In this document: in pieces, positions 32,780 through 46,180 of the stretch
Position numbering within the stretch: position 1 is the stretch's first letter
Layout of the letters: each line of letters opens with the position of its first letter
Assembly: GCA_043228905.1 (NCBI GenBank)
Contig: JBHGNT010000003.1
Location: 5,580,001-5,644,000 of the forward strand
Source of the DNA: Azolla caroliniana
Lineage: Eukaryota > Polypodiophyta
Direction of reading: 5' to 3'
Length of the DNA: 64,000 bases
The notes under the pieces: generated by a model
What the model saw: the letters and a program-made list of their open reading frames with translations, nothing else
Database searches by the model: none
Told to the model about the DNA's origin: nothing
Translations under genes and position numbers: made by a program

Positions 32780-34743
32780 GTCAATCGACCCTTTAAAATC
32801 TGATCAAAGAGAATCAATGGAAGGTGAGAGAGAGCAAATTAACACCATGGATGCCAATAGGTTGTGCACATATTGTAGTCAAGTTGTTGATGATACTCTT
32901 TTCCACAAACATTAAGGTACTTAACATGTCTTGTTTAGCATTATTTTGAGCCCAAACCAACACATCGATCACATAGTTTGATTTTACTTGATAGATGATG
33001 ACGACTATCACATTCTTTGGAAAACATATGTATATAAAATCTTTACCGAGCACTATGTCATTGTTATCATCCTCACATTGAAATGCATTGTTAAATAACA
33101 TTTCAATCCTCAAAAACAATCTTGATGTAAGAAAGTCTTCATCTTCACACTCTAAACTTCCACCTATATATACAAAAGTATCATCATGATCTAAATTGCA
33201 TGCGGTGGATGAAGTCCACACCCACATCCTTGGTTAATATGGCTGGGATAAAGATAAGATATGCATTGCTTCTAGGGACTTTGCAACAATGGTGCATGAC
33301 TTCCATCAATTCTACCAGTAATGAGCCCTTCACTTTAGATCCTGTGATGGATTCAAATATCTGCTCTAGAAAATTCAGAGGGATGCATCCTTTGTCAAAT
33401 ACAATGGTACCCTTCGATGATATTTTATAGTTTAGGAAACCATTGAATCACTGAAGCTCCCCATGGTTTGATTGCAAAACCAACCATGGTCTGATTGCAA
33501 AACCAATTGGGATCAAGAAAGATGATACTTTATAGTTTATGTATATGATGTTACCAGATTCATTCAAGGACATGGCAATTGCATTTAGTTTAGCTTGGTC
33601 AGCTATCCAAGAGTTGGTTTGCGCTATTGCAGATATTTCCAAATTTTGTCCATGTAGTGATTTGTTCATTTGTTTTCTTTGAATGATTTGAGAGATGTTT
33701 GCTTACCTATGTGTAGATGTCATAGAGCTCAATTACCTTCGAGCATCTAGGAAGATGGATTCTGCTACGGCTTTGACAGAATCCTTCTTTCTTGCATCCA
33801 CATATGGAGGGTCAACGATGTCGATCGACCCTTTAAAATCTGATCAAAGAGAATCAATGGAAGGTGAGAGAGAGCTTGAGACGAGCTCCAGTTGGTCTGA
33901 TCGTGTGAAGACCACGATCACTCTGAGAGGATTGATGGATTGACAGCTTTTGGAGGCCAGGAAGTTGAGCCAGAACATGAAGCTTGCTTTGAAGTCAGCT
34001 TCTTTTTTCTTTGGTCCTTTATGGCTACTTTCGCTATCCATGGGGCTCCAAACGAACATGGACATGGATGGAACATGATAAGAGCTGGTTCCTATGTCGG
34101 GGAACATGCAGTCATGGAATGTGTGTAACTGTTGTTGGCCTGCCATGTCCTACACAGAAATTCGGATTCCATCCTTCTTGATGGCATGCACCTCGATTCC
34201 TTGTGTACGATCTCCTGTAAACAAAGCTCTCAGCTTATCTCTCTTGCGGCCATAGATGGAACTCATGGTGCATACAAGGGTAGTATTTCCTGCACAAATT
34301 CAAATGCACTGCAGAGTGTTAGTGCGTTTATCTTCATTAATCTAGCTTGTTTGATTTTCGATGTCTCAGGCTGTGTTCTGTTTTTTAACTTCCAAATGGA
34401 TCTCCGCAGATGAACAATCACATGGAAGTCGCCGGCATTCACATGGATTCCAACAAGAAATTGTGCTGGTTCCTCCATAACATGAGTATCCCAGAAATGT
34501 CCAGATCCCTGGATGAGGAGGCTCCATATACTGCAGAGAAAGATGTCACAGTCCCTTGCTTTGCTTTAGGGCACTCAGAAGACCATGAGTACCCCTGAAA
34601 TGTCCAGAACCCTGGACAACGGAGGATTGAGACTATGTAGTAGAGCTTCTCTTGATTTCTCACACACTTCTCTGATCTCGTTCGATTCCCACTCGTTGAT
34701 GATGAGGCGGTGAGGCTGTGGAAGTAGCTGTTGAGCCATGGTA
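32780..34743 (-). pseudogene. ROCO copy 4b: broken Roc-COR piece with gene start
   Basis: The ATG at 34743 (MAQQLLPQPHRLII) begins an exon in which the LRR region is almost fully deleted. The exon-1 end still has ICGDPF, but the splice junction (GGAA|GTTAAAA) would turn the P-loop Gly into Arg. Roc remnants (MAGQQQLHTFHDCMFPD, VVFTRSDQ) lie at about 34146-33844, and COR remnants at about 33800-32850, both with stops and frameshifts. A segment with gaccctttaaaatctgatca occurs twice (32787 and 33826), marking an internal duplication beside the inversion point near 32780. Confidence 0.8.
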
Positions 34744-35822
34744 GGAATTGAGAGCAGCAGGTGAAGAAGAACATACACTTAGAAGAGGAAGAATGTGTGG
34801 ACCAAAGTAATGTGATTTCTCACTGTCTCTGTCCTTAAGGAATTACAGGAAGGAGAAGATAAACAAGACAAATTGTACATATATGTATAAGAGACAAGTT
34901 CAATTCAATGGAGATTAATGTAGCAGAGATTTTCTGATTTGTTTGGCTGACATTTCCTCCTGTTGGGCTCCACTTAATTGACTATTTACTCATAGTTTTG
35001 AATCTTATTTTCTGGATTTTCTGATCTAGAGAGAAGAAAAGAAACTGAAATGTTGAAACTATATTTGATTGCCAATTAAACACACAACCAAGCTGCCATC
35101 CCATTACAATAATGCAGCGAGCACCCAATGTGATGATGATGGCAAATTGGTCATGTTTATACTTGGATTATTCACCATTACATTCGTGATGAATTTTAAG
35201 AATAGGTCTATTGATCACAGACATTGGATTTGTAGGAATCCATCCATCCATCATGTGGGAATATCGTCCGAGAACTTGGCGCAGTCATTGAAGTTCGATT
35301 GGGGCGTACTTCAGTATGTTATGCTTTTTTTGAATCAATAGCTCACAAAAGCATTGACTAGATTCTTGTTTTGTTTAGAGAGTTTGATATGACTTGGATG
35401 ACAAGGGTTTGGAAACATGCAATTCATAGCCAAATGACAGGCTAGTCTATGGAAGTTCTTCATTGGGGGTTTGTGATCAAATGATTTCACTAGCTGACCT
35501 ATACATGGAGGCGAAGATAGATATATTTGAGTATCAGTGAAAAAATCCCTATGCAATTGAAATGCATGATAATTTATGAAGAAATAGGACTTTCTATTAG
35601 TCATAGTTGAATATCTACGCAATTGAAATGCATGATAAATTATGAAGAAATAAGACTTTTACTAACTGACCTATACATGAGGCAAAGATAGACATATTTG
35701 GAGGTGAAGGTAGACATATTGAATGTATGGCAAGTAATTTGGCTCCAAGAGCCTTGTATACTGTACCCCACAAGATATTTCATCCATATATAAGAAGCAT
35801 GTAGTTGGGAGTCACGAGCATG
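34622..35822. repeat. Segmental duplication, copy 2 (partner 1-1360)
   Basis: Same gene start and upstream flank as 1-1360, with indels. This shows that a unit containing a ROCO start and more than 1 kb of upstream DNA was copied over at least 34 kb. Confidence 0.75.
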
Positions 35823-37129
35823 GCCAAGACTTTGCTAGCTTATGACATCTAGAGAAATTTTGCTATTACCATTTTCTTGTACTTCAAAGTCGCTTGGATG
35901 GTACATCAAATATAGATGCACAAATCAACAACCACAACTGCGCCCGCACCTACATCCGCATCCGCATGCAAATACACATACACATACATTGAACCCTACA
36001 TGTTTGAAGAATTACCGTCAAGTATCCCAATATCGTTCTCCACACAAAACTTGTGTATGTATATGTGATTGTGATTGTTAATTTCTATATTATTATTTTG
36101 TGTGTATACTAACTCTAAATGTGTATGTGTGTGGTATGTATCATAATAGCTATGGGCTAGGTTCAGTTTCGGTTTAGGTTTAGTTCAGTTTCTTGATCTC
36201 GAAACCAAACCAGACTATTTACAAATTATCAAGCCATATAAACCAAACAATTTAGAAAGAAGCCATTTATGCCAAACAATTTAAAAAGTAAGTGAAACTG
36301 AACTGGGATTTTCATGCCTCGTTTTTTAGATTTGAAGAGTGTGAGATAGAGAGTGAAAGTGATCTTGGCGCATGAATTTCAGAGTGTGAGCAGTCACAAT
36401 AAGAGAACGAGCGACTTTAGCATTTAGGTTCAAAGCAAAAGACAACAAGAGAGAGATAGAAGAGAGAGACCAACACTATACCAATAGGAACAAATGAAAA
36501 CAAATAATAGAGAGGCTTCACCTATTTATCATTTTTTGAAGCCATAAGAAGATATCACTAAGTGACATGTATAACGTCGACACACACACACACACACACA
36601 CACACAAATGTGTCACTCTACAATGAAGCCATGCATGTTGTTATATGACGTCTATTCTATGTTCCTCACATGTGACATACGTTCTAGGTGCCTTCATCAA
36701 AGGTAGTAGAGACATTTTTTTACGTTGATAGCACCCTATTTTGTAGTATTGTTTTGTATATCATTTACATCCGTTAGGATATTGTTGAAGCAACATTATC
36801 ACATTAAATATTTTGTTTGTTAATATAATTATTTAACGGAGAAGAGGAAGTGTTTTCTTCAACTTTATTGGTTTTGCTCAGTAGTGCAAGAGAACCACTC
36901 TTGTATGTTTTATCTCGTTAAAGAGATACAACTTTGATCAAGTGAAAGACATGCACTCGGTGCAACATACCTAGAAAGAAAATATTGATTTCTTTTGGCT
37001 ACAAAAGCCCATGTCAGGGTGGTGAAGGAACACAAAAGTTTTCAGGAAATGTAAGCTTTCCAAACCAATGAGAAAATGTTATTGATCAAAATGCTTATAG
37101 AAGGATATACTTTAGCCTAGCGGAAAGGG
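35823..37129. other. Intergenic, AT-rich
   Basis: Contains a (CA)n microsatellite at 36580-36606. No supported gene. Confidence 0.55.
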
Positions 37130-37612
37130 CTTTTTTCTGTTATAGTGTGTCTCACATAACCATGCAACTTAAGTTCTTCCGTCAACTTCATAGTTGGTAC
37201 GTTTAAGAAGGACCTTCTCAGCTATGTTCTTGTCTGTCAAACCTCCCTTTTCCTCCAATATCAATGCCAAACACTTTTGCCACTCATTGGAAGCAGACTC
37301 TAATGTACTTAAATATGTATCTTTCTTTGATTTAATAGTATTTTCTATAAGGAGATATCCATTCCCTAGTTGTTTGAAGTGGGGGGACCAATTAGGAATC
37401 AAGGAGCTTGCAAGTGGAACCACAAAAGAAGTACCGAGTCTAGCAGCTATTATCAAAATACGAAGGAAACCATTGATGTAAGGAAGACTTTTATTTAGAG
37501 TCTTTAATTGAGACTCTAAAAAGTAGGTGAGGGTGATACGAGGTTTCTCTTTCATTGGATGTGGGAATCTGTTATGTTCACAATATAATTGGATTGTCAA
37601 AAACTTACCTTT
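37130..37612 (-). pseudogene. ROCO C-terminal fragment, probably the far end of the copy at 59141-61445
   Basis: It encodes about 150 residues matching the region after the coiled coil in the intact gene: IQLYCEHNRFPHP, LPYINGF, LIPNWSPH, EWQKCLALILEEKGGLTDKN, then a stop, and after it VAWLCETH, which is in the intact protein. It joins retrotransposon RNase H sequence at about 37613 on the same strand. The ROCO copy at 59141-61445 ends just before this region of the protein, so the two are probably halves of one gene split by retrotransposons. Confidence 0.75.
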
Positions 37613-40581
37613 TGAAAATCGACAGAGCAATTGTAGGCTACTTTTGCTGCTCCACGCAACAGTCGCGCTACCTAGGGAAAACATGTAACCGGAGGTTGAT
37701 CGGTGATCTGATGCATCGTCGGCCCAATCGCCATCTGTGTAACCGACCAGCTCTTCGGTTATACCGTGTCGGTATAACAGTCCTCGGTCCTTCGTGCCGC
37801 TCACATACCGCAGTATTCGGTGCGCGCACTGAAGATGCTCCACGGTCAACTTTTGCATGAATTGGCTAATCACACCGACCGGATAGCTGATGTCAGGTTG
37901 GGTGATGGTCAAATATATAAGGCTTTCGACAATTTGTCGGAACCGTTTCTCATCGCAGGCCGGTCTAGAGTCAGGACGGAGCTTCTGGTTCCGGCCTAGG
38001 GGAGTAGAGATAGGTCGGCATTCGGTCATGCCGAACTTGTACAACATATTTAACACATAGTGCCTTTGTGAGAGCAATATGCCATCGGGGGTGCGGATCA
38101 CCTCGATCCCAAGAAAATAATGAAGGTCCCCCAGGTCCTTCATCTCAAACGCATCCGACAACTGGGACTTGACTTGGCTGATTTCATCGAGTCCGGGTCC
38201 GGTGATGACCAGATCATCAACGTACAACAAGATGCAAACCGGACCGTCCGGACCTTGCCGGATGAACAACGAAGAGTCGGACTTGGAGGCCGCAAACCCC
38301 ATCTTACGCAGCCGGTGCGTGATCTTCGCATTCCAAGCTGGGGGGCTTGCTTCAGGTCATAAAGTGATTTCTTCAGCCGGCATACCGCCGACTTGTTCAT
38401 CTCCGTCTGGAAACCAGGGGGTTGTATCATAAAGACCTCTTCTTCAAGATCTCCTTGAAGAAATGCATTCTTCACATCCATCTAGTGAAGATGCCAACCC
38501 CTTGCCGCTGCAACCGCCAGCACCACACGAACCGTCGTCATCTTCGCTACCAGAGCGAAGGTCTCATCGTAGTCGATTCCGTGGGTCTGTGCATATCCCT
38601 TCGCCACTAACCGGGCCTTGTACCGGTTAACTGAACTGTCGGCGTTGTACTTTACCTTGTACATCCACTTGCATCCGATCGGTTTACTATGACGAGGAGG
38701 GTCAACTAGGTCCCATGTATCTTTGGCATCAAGTGACCGCATCTCTTCTTCCATAGCGGCACGCTAATGTGTGTCCTTTGCCGCTTCTGCGTACTAGCTC
38801 CGGCTCACGCACTTCCGCCACCTTGGTCATGTACGCATAGTGATGCGCCATGTACTCATTGTACCCGTACCGTTTAATAGGTTCCTTCTAGCGGGTTGAC
38901 TGGCGTAACCCACCGTTACCCGGTTTTAGGCCCTTCTTGGCCGGTTCGATCTTCGGTGCCGAAGAACTGTCATTTTCCTTTCCTAAGTCGGATCTGCTCG
39001 GATCCAACTCATCAATACCGGTTCCATAATCCGACATCTTCTTCTTCCCCTTCTCTTTGCGCGTGAACCTTCTCCTCGGTTCTTTGCGCAGGGAGAGCAC
39101 GACAGAGTCTTCACTACTCGCCGGTTCTTCATTTGACTGGTCGGATTGACCCAGTCTCTCGTTCAGCCCACTCAACCGAAATGATTCCGGACTCTCTTCT
39201 TGAGTCCCGGATTCATCATCTTCTAACTGGACCGGTTCGGGCTCACTAGCCTCATCCTCTGGTATCGGGTCGGGGTCAGAAGTCGGAGCTGGTAAGGCAT
39301 ACCATGATGTCGTCTCATCAAACGCAACATCGCGGCTAACTTGGACCTGCTTCGTCCGGGGGTTATAACACTTATACCCCTTTTGCTCATGTGAGTAGCC
39401 GACGAGGATGCACTTCTCTAATTTTGCATCCAGCTTCCTCTGCTTCTCATTCGGCACATGCACATATGCTATGCTGCCAAAAATCCGAAGGTGTCTCAAA
39501 TTCGGCTTGCGCCCGAAATACAGCTCATGCGCGGATACCTTGTCACTGATCCGGTTTTGGATGTAGACGGTCGTCCAGACCGCCTCCACTCAGTAGAAAT
39601 GGGGCATGCTCTCTCTCTTCAAGCATTGTCCTTGTCGCGTCAACAAGCGACCGGTTCTTTCTTTTGGGCACACCGTTTTTCTCCGGTGTGTATCTGCAAC
39701 TAAACTCTCTCCGAATTCCTATTTGCTGAAGATAACTGTTGAATTGGCTGGAAAAATATTCTTTTCCACCATCTGACCGCATGCACTTGATCTTCCTCTC
39801 CGATTCCCGTTCCACCATGCTCTGGAGGTTCTGGAAATAGTCGAAGACTTCGCTCTTCCGCTCAATGAGGTAGATCCATGTGTGCCGGCTATAGTCGTCG
39901 ATGAAGGAGACGAAGTATCGACTCCCGCCAAGACTCACGTTCTGTGCCGGTACCCAAACATCCGAATGAATAAGGTCGAGCTTGTTACGGCTACGGTTTT
40001 TTTCGGCGGGGAATGGAAGCCGGGCCTTCCGGCCACTAAACTTCGACAAACCGAAAACAACTTGTTTCGTTTGCAAGTCTTGAGCCCCTGGTAATTGATG
40101 TGGCTGATCTACTTGTGCCACAGGTCAATGTCCTATTCGACCTTCTGTCCTTTGGTGAACAAGGCGGTGCCGACGTCATTGGTGTCGAGGATGAACATCC
40201 TCCCATCTCTGCGCCCTTGCGCAATAATCTGGTCCTCCTCCTGGAAGAAGCACCCGAGGTGCGTAAACCTCACTTGTATTCCGTGGTCGACGATCTATCC
40301 GATCGACACCAAGTTCTTCATGATAGTCGGAACATGTAATACGTTCATCAGCTTCCCCCTCTATCCGACGTGGCTCAGGGGAACTTTTCCGACATGCACG
40401 ATTGGGTGTGGCGTGTCGTCTCCTGTTTCGACAACTCCTGGTTGTTCCGGTTTCTCCAAGAAGGAGAACCACTCTTTGTGGCTTGTCATGTGATTTGACG
40501 CACCGGAATCAACGTACCACAGTTCATCCGATTTGGAAGTGGTCTTCTTCATCAAGTTTGCCTCGTGCTTCATCACCAACG
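37613..40581 (-). mobile_element. Ty1/copia family B, pol portion, truncated
   Basis: In minus-strand order: protease region with DSGASNHM (about 40520), integrase with FVSFIDDYSRHTW and SDGGKEYF (about 40030-39700), reverse transcriptase with [11 protein letters not shown] (about 38460) and YVDDLVI (about 38215), and part of RNase H up to AWSSK (37640). Several frameshifts and stops break it. The left end stops inside RNase H, so PPT and 3' LTR are lost. The right end is cut by the LTR of family A at 40582. Gag, primer site and 5' LTR of a matching element lie at 57735-59140. Confidence 0.85.
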
Positions 40582-40932
40582 TGTCGAATACGAGTGTATA
40601 AAGGCCATATTCACACTGTCCCGTTGAACAGCCCAAGTTCGGGCTATTTCTGTAAATAGCATAAAGGGTAGTTGCCCTAGGATAGTCACTACATAAAGTG
40701 ACTTTGTAACCATTAGTAAGGCTTGGTTGTCATTTGTAACTGTTGTTATCAGAATATATAGTTTACTTTGTGTGTGTGTGTCTCTCTCTCTCCCTCTCCC
40801 TCTGTGTCGATCTTGTTCTTCAACCCGTTGCCGGCCGTCATCGCACAACACAATACTTTGTTTTCGTTTTCTTTGAAGAACAGAGAAGGGAGAAGAAAAA
40901 GACAAGAGCTCACATCTCACTGTGTTAAATCA
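40582..40932 (+). mobile_element. Copia family A, 5' LTR (right end uncertain)
   Basis: The start TGTCGAATACGAGTGTATAA matches 54379 on, and the two copies are similar for about 185 bp. The inner end is not firm; a CA near 40932 followed by a weak primer-site-like ttggagtaagccag is the best candidate. The LTR contains a pyrimidine-rich (TC)n tract. Confidence 0.6.
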
Positions 40933-41464
40933 CAAATTGGAGTAAGCCAGTCGGTTGTTCTCTGTTCCTGTGATTGTAACCGCTTGAGGGGAGCTCCTTG
41001 AGCAACAACTGACCCAATCATGCTGCATTCGGTTAAACACCATCCGAATAGGTCATCGGACGCTATTCACCCGCTTGTTGTAACCACCCGCTGCAGATTG
41101 GTCTCCACTTCGTGCTTCACTCGGTTGATCGACATTCGGGAGGATAAGTTGGATCCGTCCCTCTCATCGCTGCAGTCATCTGAAGCAAAATCGGCCCAAA
41201 CAATCGGTTTCGCGTAATCGGTATTCGGCATACAATCGGAAGCTAACCGGGGTCACTCCGACTCGGCAACATTCGGGAAGACCAACCGGTTCTGTCCCTC
41301 AAGTTACCGGAGTCACTCCGAGCAAGTTCAACAACAAGTATCCGAAACCAAACCGACTCGGGTTCAAAACCGACTAGAACGATATCCGGTGAGCCGACCG
41401 ACTACACCCCACCAAGGTTCGTAGTCAACTTCGAACTGAGTCTTACCAACCAAAACGGAAGCAG

Positions 41465-42008
41465 ATGGCATCAACATCCGGCTCATCGGAGATGAGTCTA
41501 AGGAGGTTCGACGGTTCGAACTTCAACTTTTGGAAGGAACAAATGCAGGACTATCTCATAGTCAAGGGTCAGATAGACCCGATTGAGAATGAAAATCCTC
41601 TAGAAGCATACAAGGCAAACGAGTGGCTAAAGTTGGACAGAATCGTCCGCGCCACGATTCGGATGCACTTGTTGCAGTCAGTGTACTTCATAGTGCATCA
41701 TGCACGACAACATTTGAACTTTGGAAAACACTGTCAGAAACTTATGAAAAGAAGGTTGCCGCAACGAATATGTATCTGATCCGGTGCCTCTAGAACCTGT
41801 GGATGAAAGAATCCGATTTGGTTCAGGCACACCTCAACCAGTATGAATGCATAATCTCCCAAATCTCGTCTCAGGGGACGGCAATTGAGGATGAACTTAG
41901 AGCAATGATACTCATGAGTAGTCTCCCCTCTTCATGGGAAACTTTCATTACAACCGTGTGCAATGCTTCAACAGTTGCCGTTAAGTACTCCGAAGTCACA
42001 AGCGCAAC
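41465..42008 (+). pseudogene. Copia family A gag, 5' part
   Basis: From the ATG at 41465 it encodes a copia-type gag start (RRFDGSNFNFWKEQMQDYL), with a frameshift near 41760 and then LNQYECIISQISSQG. At about 42009 the sequence switches to family B gag. Zinc knuckle and protease of family A are missing. Confidence 0.75.
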
Positions 42009-45000
42009 CTGAAGAAGGTTTTAGCTGCGAGCACTACAACCTGGAAGTTGCAACTCCGACAGGAGTTGAGCAATGTCCGACAGAAGAACATGTCGGTGGC
42101 GGATTACACGGCCCAAATCAAAGAGATCTATGACTCGCTTGCCCCTATCAACGTAACCATAGAGGAAGAGGAGATGGTACAGGTCTGTCTTAGGGGCCTG
42201 GCGTCTAAGTTCAGAGCGTTCCGAACGGTAGTGTGTACAAGGGAGAATACGCCGTCATTTTTCGACTTACAATCGATGCTCCTTGTACAGGAGAACCACG
42301 CCGGTGCATCAACTAGCGCACCCACTGACAGCCGAATGTTGTACACGGAGGCGGATCGGTTCCGTGGGCGTGGTGGATGAGGCGGCCGACAAGAGCAAGA
42401 ATGAAGGCACAGAGAATGTGCCGACAGCAGTTCCGGGACTTCTACTGGCAGGGGAAGTCAAGGTGGTGCCGGAGGCCGGTAAGACAAATCTGCAACGAAA
42501 TGTTGGTACTGTGGCAAGAAGGGCCACAGAGAAAGCAAGTGTTGGAGAAAGCGCGCTGATTGGGACAAATCCGGATCCGGCAAGGCGGGCAAGGATGGCC
42601 GGCAAAGCTCGCACTATGCGAAGGGATCGGGAGGATCCAAGAACGGTAACGGGCCGACCTTGATGATGAAGCACGAGGCGAACTCGATGAAGAAGACCAC
42701 TTCCAAATCAAAGGAAGTGTGGTATGTTGATTCTGGTGCGTCGAACCACATGACGAGCCACAAAGACTGGTTCTCCTTTTTGGAGAAACCGGATCAACCA
42801 GGAGTAGTCGAAATCGGAGATGACACTCCTCACCCAATCGTGCATGTCGGAGAAGTCCCTTTGAGCCACGTCAGACAGAAGGGGAAGCTGATTAACGTAT
42901 TACACGTTCCGACAATCACGAAGAACCTGGTGTCGGTCGGACAGATCGTCGACCAAGGTATGCAGGTGCGGTTCTCGCACCTCAGGTGCTTCATCAAGGA
43001 AGAAGGCCAAATTATTGCGCAAGGGCACAGAGACGGGAGGATGTTTATCCTCGACACCAATGACATCGGCACCGCTCTGTTCGCAAAAGGACAGAAGGTC
43101 GAATCGAACATCAACCTATAGCACAAGCGGATAGGCCACGTCAATTACCAGAGGCTTCAAGACCTGCAAACGAAACAAGTTGTTTTCGGTTTGCCGAAGT
43201 TTAGCGGCCGGAAGGCCCAAGTATGTGAAGCCTGCCAACTCGAGAAGCAACATCGGCTTCCATTCCCTACCGAACGTAACCGGAACCGTAACAAGCTCGA
43301 CCTAATTCATTTGGATGTGTGGGGACCGGCACAGAATGTTAGTCTTGGCGGGAGTCGATATTTCGTCTCCTTCATCGACGACTATACGCGGCACACATGG
43401 ATCTACCTCATTCAGCAGAAGAGTGAAGTCTTCGAGTGTTTTCGGAGTCTCCAAAGCATGATGGAATGGGAATCAGAGAGGAAGATCAAATGCCTGCGGT
43501 CGGATGGCGGGAAAGAATACTTTTCCGGCCAATTCAACAGTTATCTGCAGCAAACTGGAATTCGGCGAGAATTCAGCTACAGATACACACCGCAACAGAA
43601 TGGTGTTGCCGAGAGGAAGAACATGTCGCTTATCGATGCGGCAAGGGCAATGCTGGAGGAGAAGAGCATGCCCAAATTCTACTGGGTGGATGGCGGAAGT
43701 GCGTGAGCCGGAGAGCTACGCAGAAGCGGCCAAGGACGCAAATTGGCCTGCCACTATGGAGGAAGAAATGCGGGCACTTGATGTCAACAAGACATGGGAC
43801 TTGGTTGACCCTCCTCGTCACTGTAAACCGATCGGATGCAAGTGGTTATACAAGGTAAAGTACAACGCCGATGGTTCTGTTAACTGGTATAAAGCCCGGT
43901 TAGTGGCGAAGGGATACGCGCAAACCCACGGAATCGACTACGACGAGACCTTCGCTCCGGTAGCGAAGATGACGACGGTTCGAGTGGTGCTGGTAGTTGT
44001 TACAGCAAGGGGGTGGCATCTTCAACAAATGGATGTGAAGAATGCATTTCTTCAAGTTGATCTTTAAGAAGAGGTCTTTATGACTCAGCCTCCCAAATTT
44101 CAATCGGAGATGAACAAGTCGGCGGTATGTCAGCTGAAGAAGTCATTGTACGGCTTGAAGCAAGCCCGTCGAACTTGGAATGCGAAGATCACACACCAGT
44201 TGCGTAGTATGGGGTTTGTGGCCTCCAAATCGGACTCTTCATTGTTCATCTGGCAAGGCTCAGCCGGTCCGGTATGTATACTGTTGTATGTTGATGATCT
44301 CGTCATCACCGGACCAGGTGTTCCAAAAATCAATCACGTCAAGTCCCAGTTGTCAGACGCATTTGAGATGAAGGATCTGGGGGACGTTCATTATTTTCTA
44401 GGGATCGAGGTGATCCGAACCCCGGACGGCATATTACTCTCACAACGTCATTACGTCTTGAATATGTTGTACCAGGTCGGCATGACAGAATGCCGACCTG
44501 TATCGACACCCTTGGATCGGAACCAGAAGCTTCATCCCAACTCCGGACTAGCCTGGAACGAGCAACGGTTCCGACAAATTGTCAGAAGCCTTATTACTTG
44601 ACTATCACGCGACCCGACATCAGCTAACCGGTCGGATTGATAAGTCAGTTCATGCAGAAGCCGACCGTGGCGCACCTTCAGTGTGCGCTACGGATATTGC
44701 GGTATGTCAGCGGCACCATGGACTAGGGACTGTTATACTAGCAAGGTATAATCGAAGAGCTCGTCGGTTACACGGATGCTGACTGGGCCGGCGATGCATC
44801 AGATCGCCGATCAACCTCTGGTTACATGTTTTCCCTAGGTAGCGCGATTGTTGCGTGGAGCAGCAAAAAGCAGCCAACAGTTGCTCTGTCGAGCACTGAG
44901 GCTGAGTAACGGGGCGTTACCATTGCCACCTGTGAAGCCATTTGGCTTCACCGACTACTGCAAGACTTACGGATCGAGGTACCAACCCCGATTTTGGTCT

Positions 45001-45773
45001 ACTGCGACAACATAAGCAGCATGCAACTCGCCGAGAACCCCGTATTCCATGCTCGCACAAAACACATAGAAGTGCACTATCACGTCGTGCGTGAGCATGT
45101 CCTAAGCGGTGACGTTGACCTTCGGTATGTTCACACAGATCGGCAAGTTGTTGACATCTTCACCAAACCACTCGGCTCGGACAAGTTGCAACACTTCACC
45201 GAAATGCTTGGTGTTCAGCATCTCGACGTGCAACACTTGAGGGGGAGAACGGGCAAAGACACCGAAACGGGCAAAGGCAAAGAGATTGTTGATTGCGCCG
45301 GTGAGGGAAGAACAGAAGGCAGCAGAGTCAAGAAGGACAGAGCCGACCCAAGGAAGAAGGCCGATGTGGTGAAGGGCTTGGAACCAGAAGACGAATCGGG
45401 ATCAACCGATTTGCACAAGAGCTGGAACGAATCAGAGACAGTCGATTCGGTTTAAAAGACAGATTTGGAAGAACCGGATCAATATAAGGCCAAGTAGACA
45501 CGGATGTAGCGGAAGTCGATGCCATCGCGGAAGAACAGACGGATCGATAAGCGCTGGAGTCATAGCAGCGAAGGAGCTGAGAGGGGCCTAGTGAGCAAAC
45601 ATACCGACCGAGAAGGTCGAGGCGCGCAGAACAACAGGGGTCGGGGCAAACAAAACCAGGCCGGACGAGGTGCGCGAGCAAGGCGAAGCGACGCCAGGAG
45701 AAGTCGGTTGGAAGAACCGGCTTCCACAGAGACTGACACTAAGATCCAACCTCAAGTTGACCTTGAGGGGGAC
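42009..45773 (+). mobile_element. Ty1/copia family B copy inside A, internal region
   Basis: It begins in mid-gag (KVLAASTTTWKL), then a CCHC zinc knuckle near 42490-42530, protease (DSGASNHM, about 42731), integrase (FVSFIDDYTRHTW, ending near 43705), reverse transcriptase ([11 protein letters not shown] near 44035; YVDDLVI near 44290) and RNase H to about 45235. The segment between integrase and RT is deleted, and stops and frameshifts are present (for example after QVDL at 44066). A polypurine tract (cttgagggggac) lies directly before the LTR at 45774. The 5' LTR and gag start are absent. Confidence 0.85.
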
Positions 45774-46180
45774 TGTTGAGCAACAAGCTCAACTGGAGCC
45801 AGATCGGCTGCATAAGCCTGAGCCGGCAAGCGAGACAGATTGGTAAGCTGTGAGCAACCGAGCCGGCAAGCAACAGAGCCGGCGAGCTGGGGAGCCAGTT
45901 AGCCGGATCCAATCAGTAACCGGAAGCCTAGTATTAGTGTAGAATACTAGGCAATTATAGTCTCGTAGTAAGTGTCAGATGCTCGTGTGAGCATTGAAGT
46001 ACGGAGTACTTCTGTCAATCCCACGTGGACTTGTATAAATAATGCTACTGAATATAGTTGTATTTACAAAGTGCTTATATCGTTTTGAAGATAGCTTTTA
46101 CGTTTTGCTCTCTCTGTCTCTCCTGTGTATTCTCTATGTTCTCTGCTTTCGAACGCTTCCTTGTATCCTTTATATGTCAC
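45774..46180 (+). mobile_element. Copia family B, 3' LTR
   Basis: It starts TGTTGAGCAACAAGCTCAAC and matches the LTR at 59140-58719 (minus) along most of its length, including gaagtacggagtacttctgt and a TATA-like tgtataaataa near 46032. The right end is placed at about 46180, where family A pol resumes. Confidence 0.75.
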
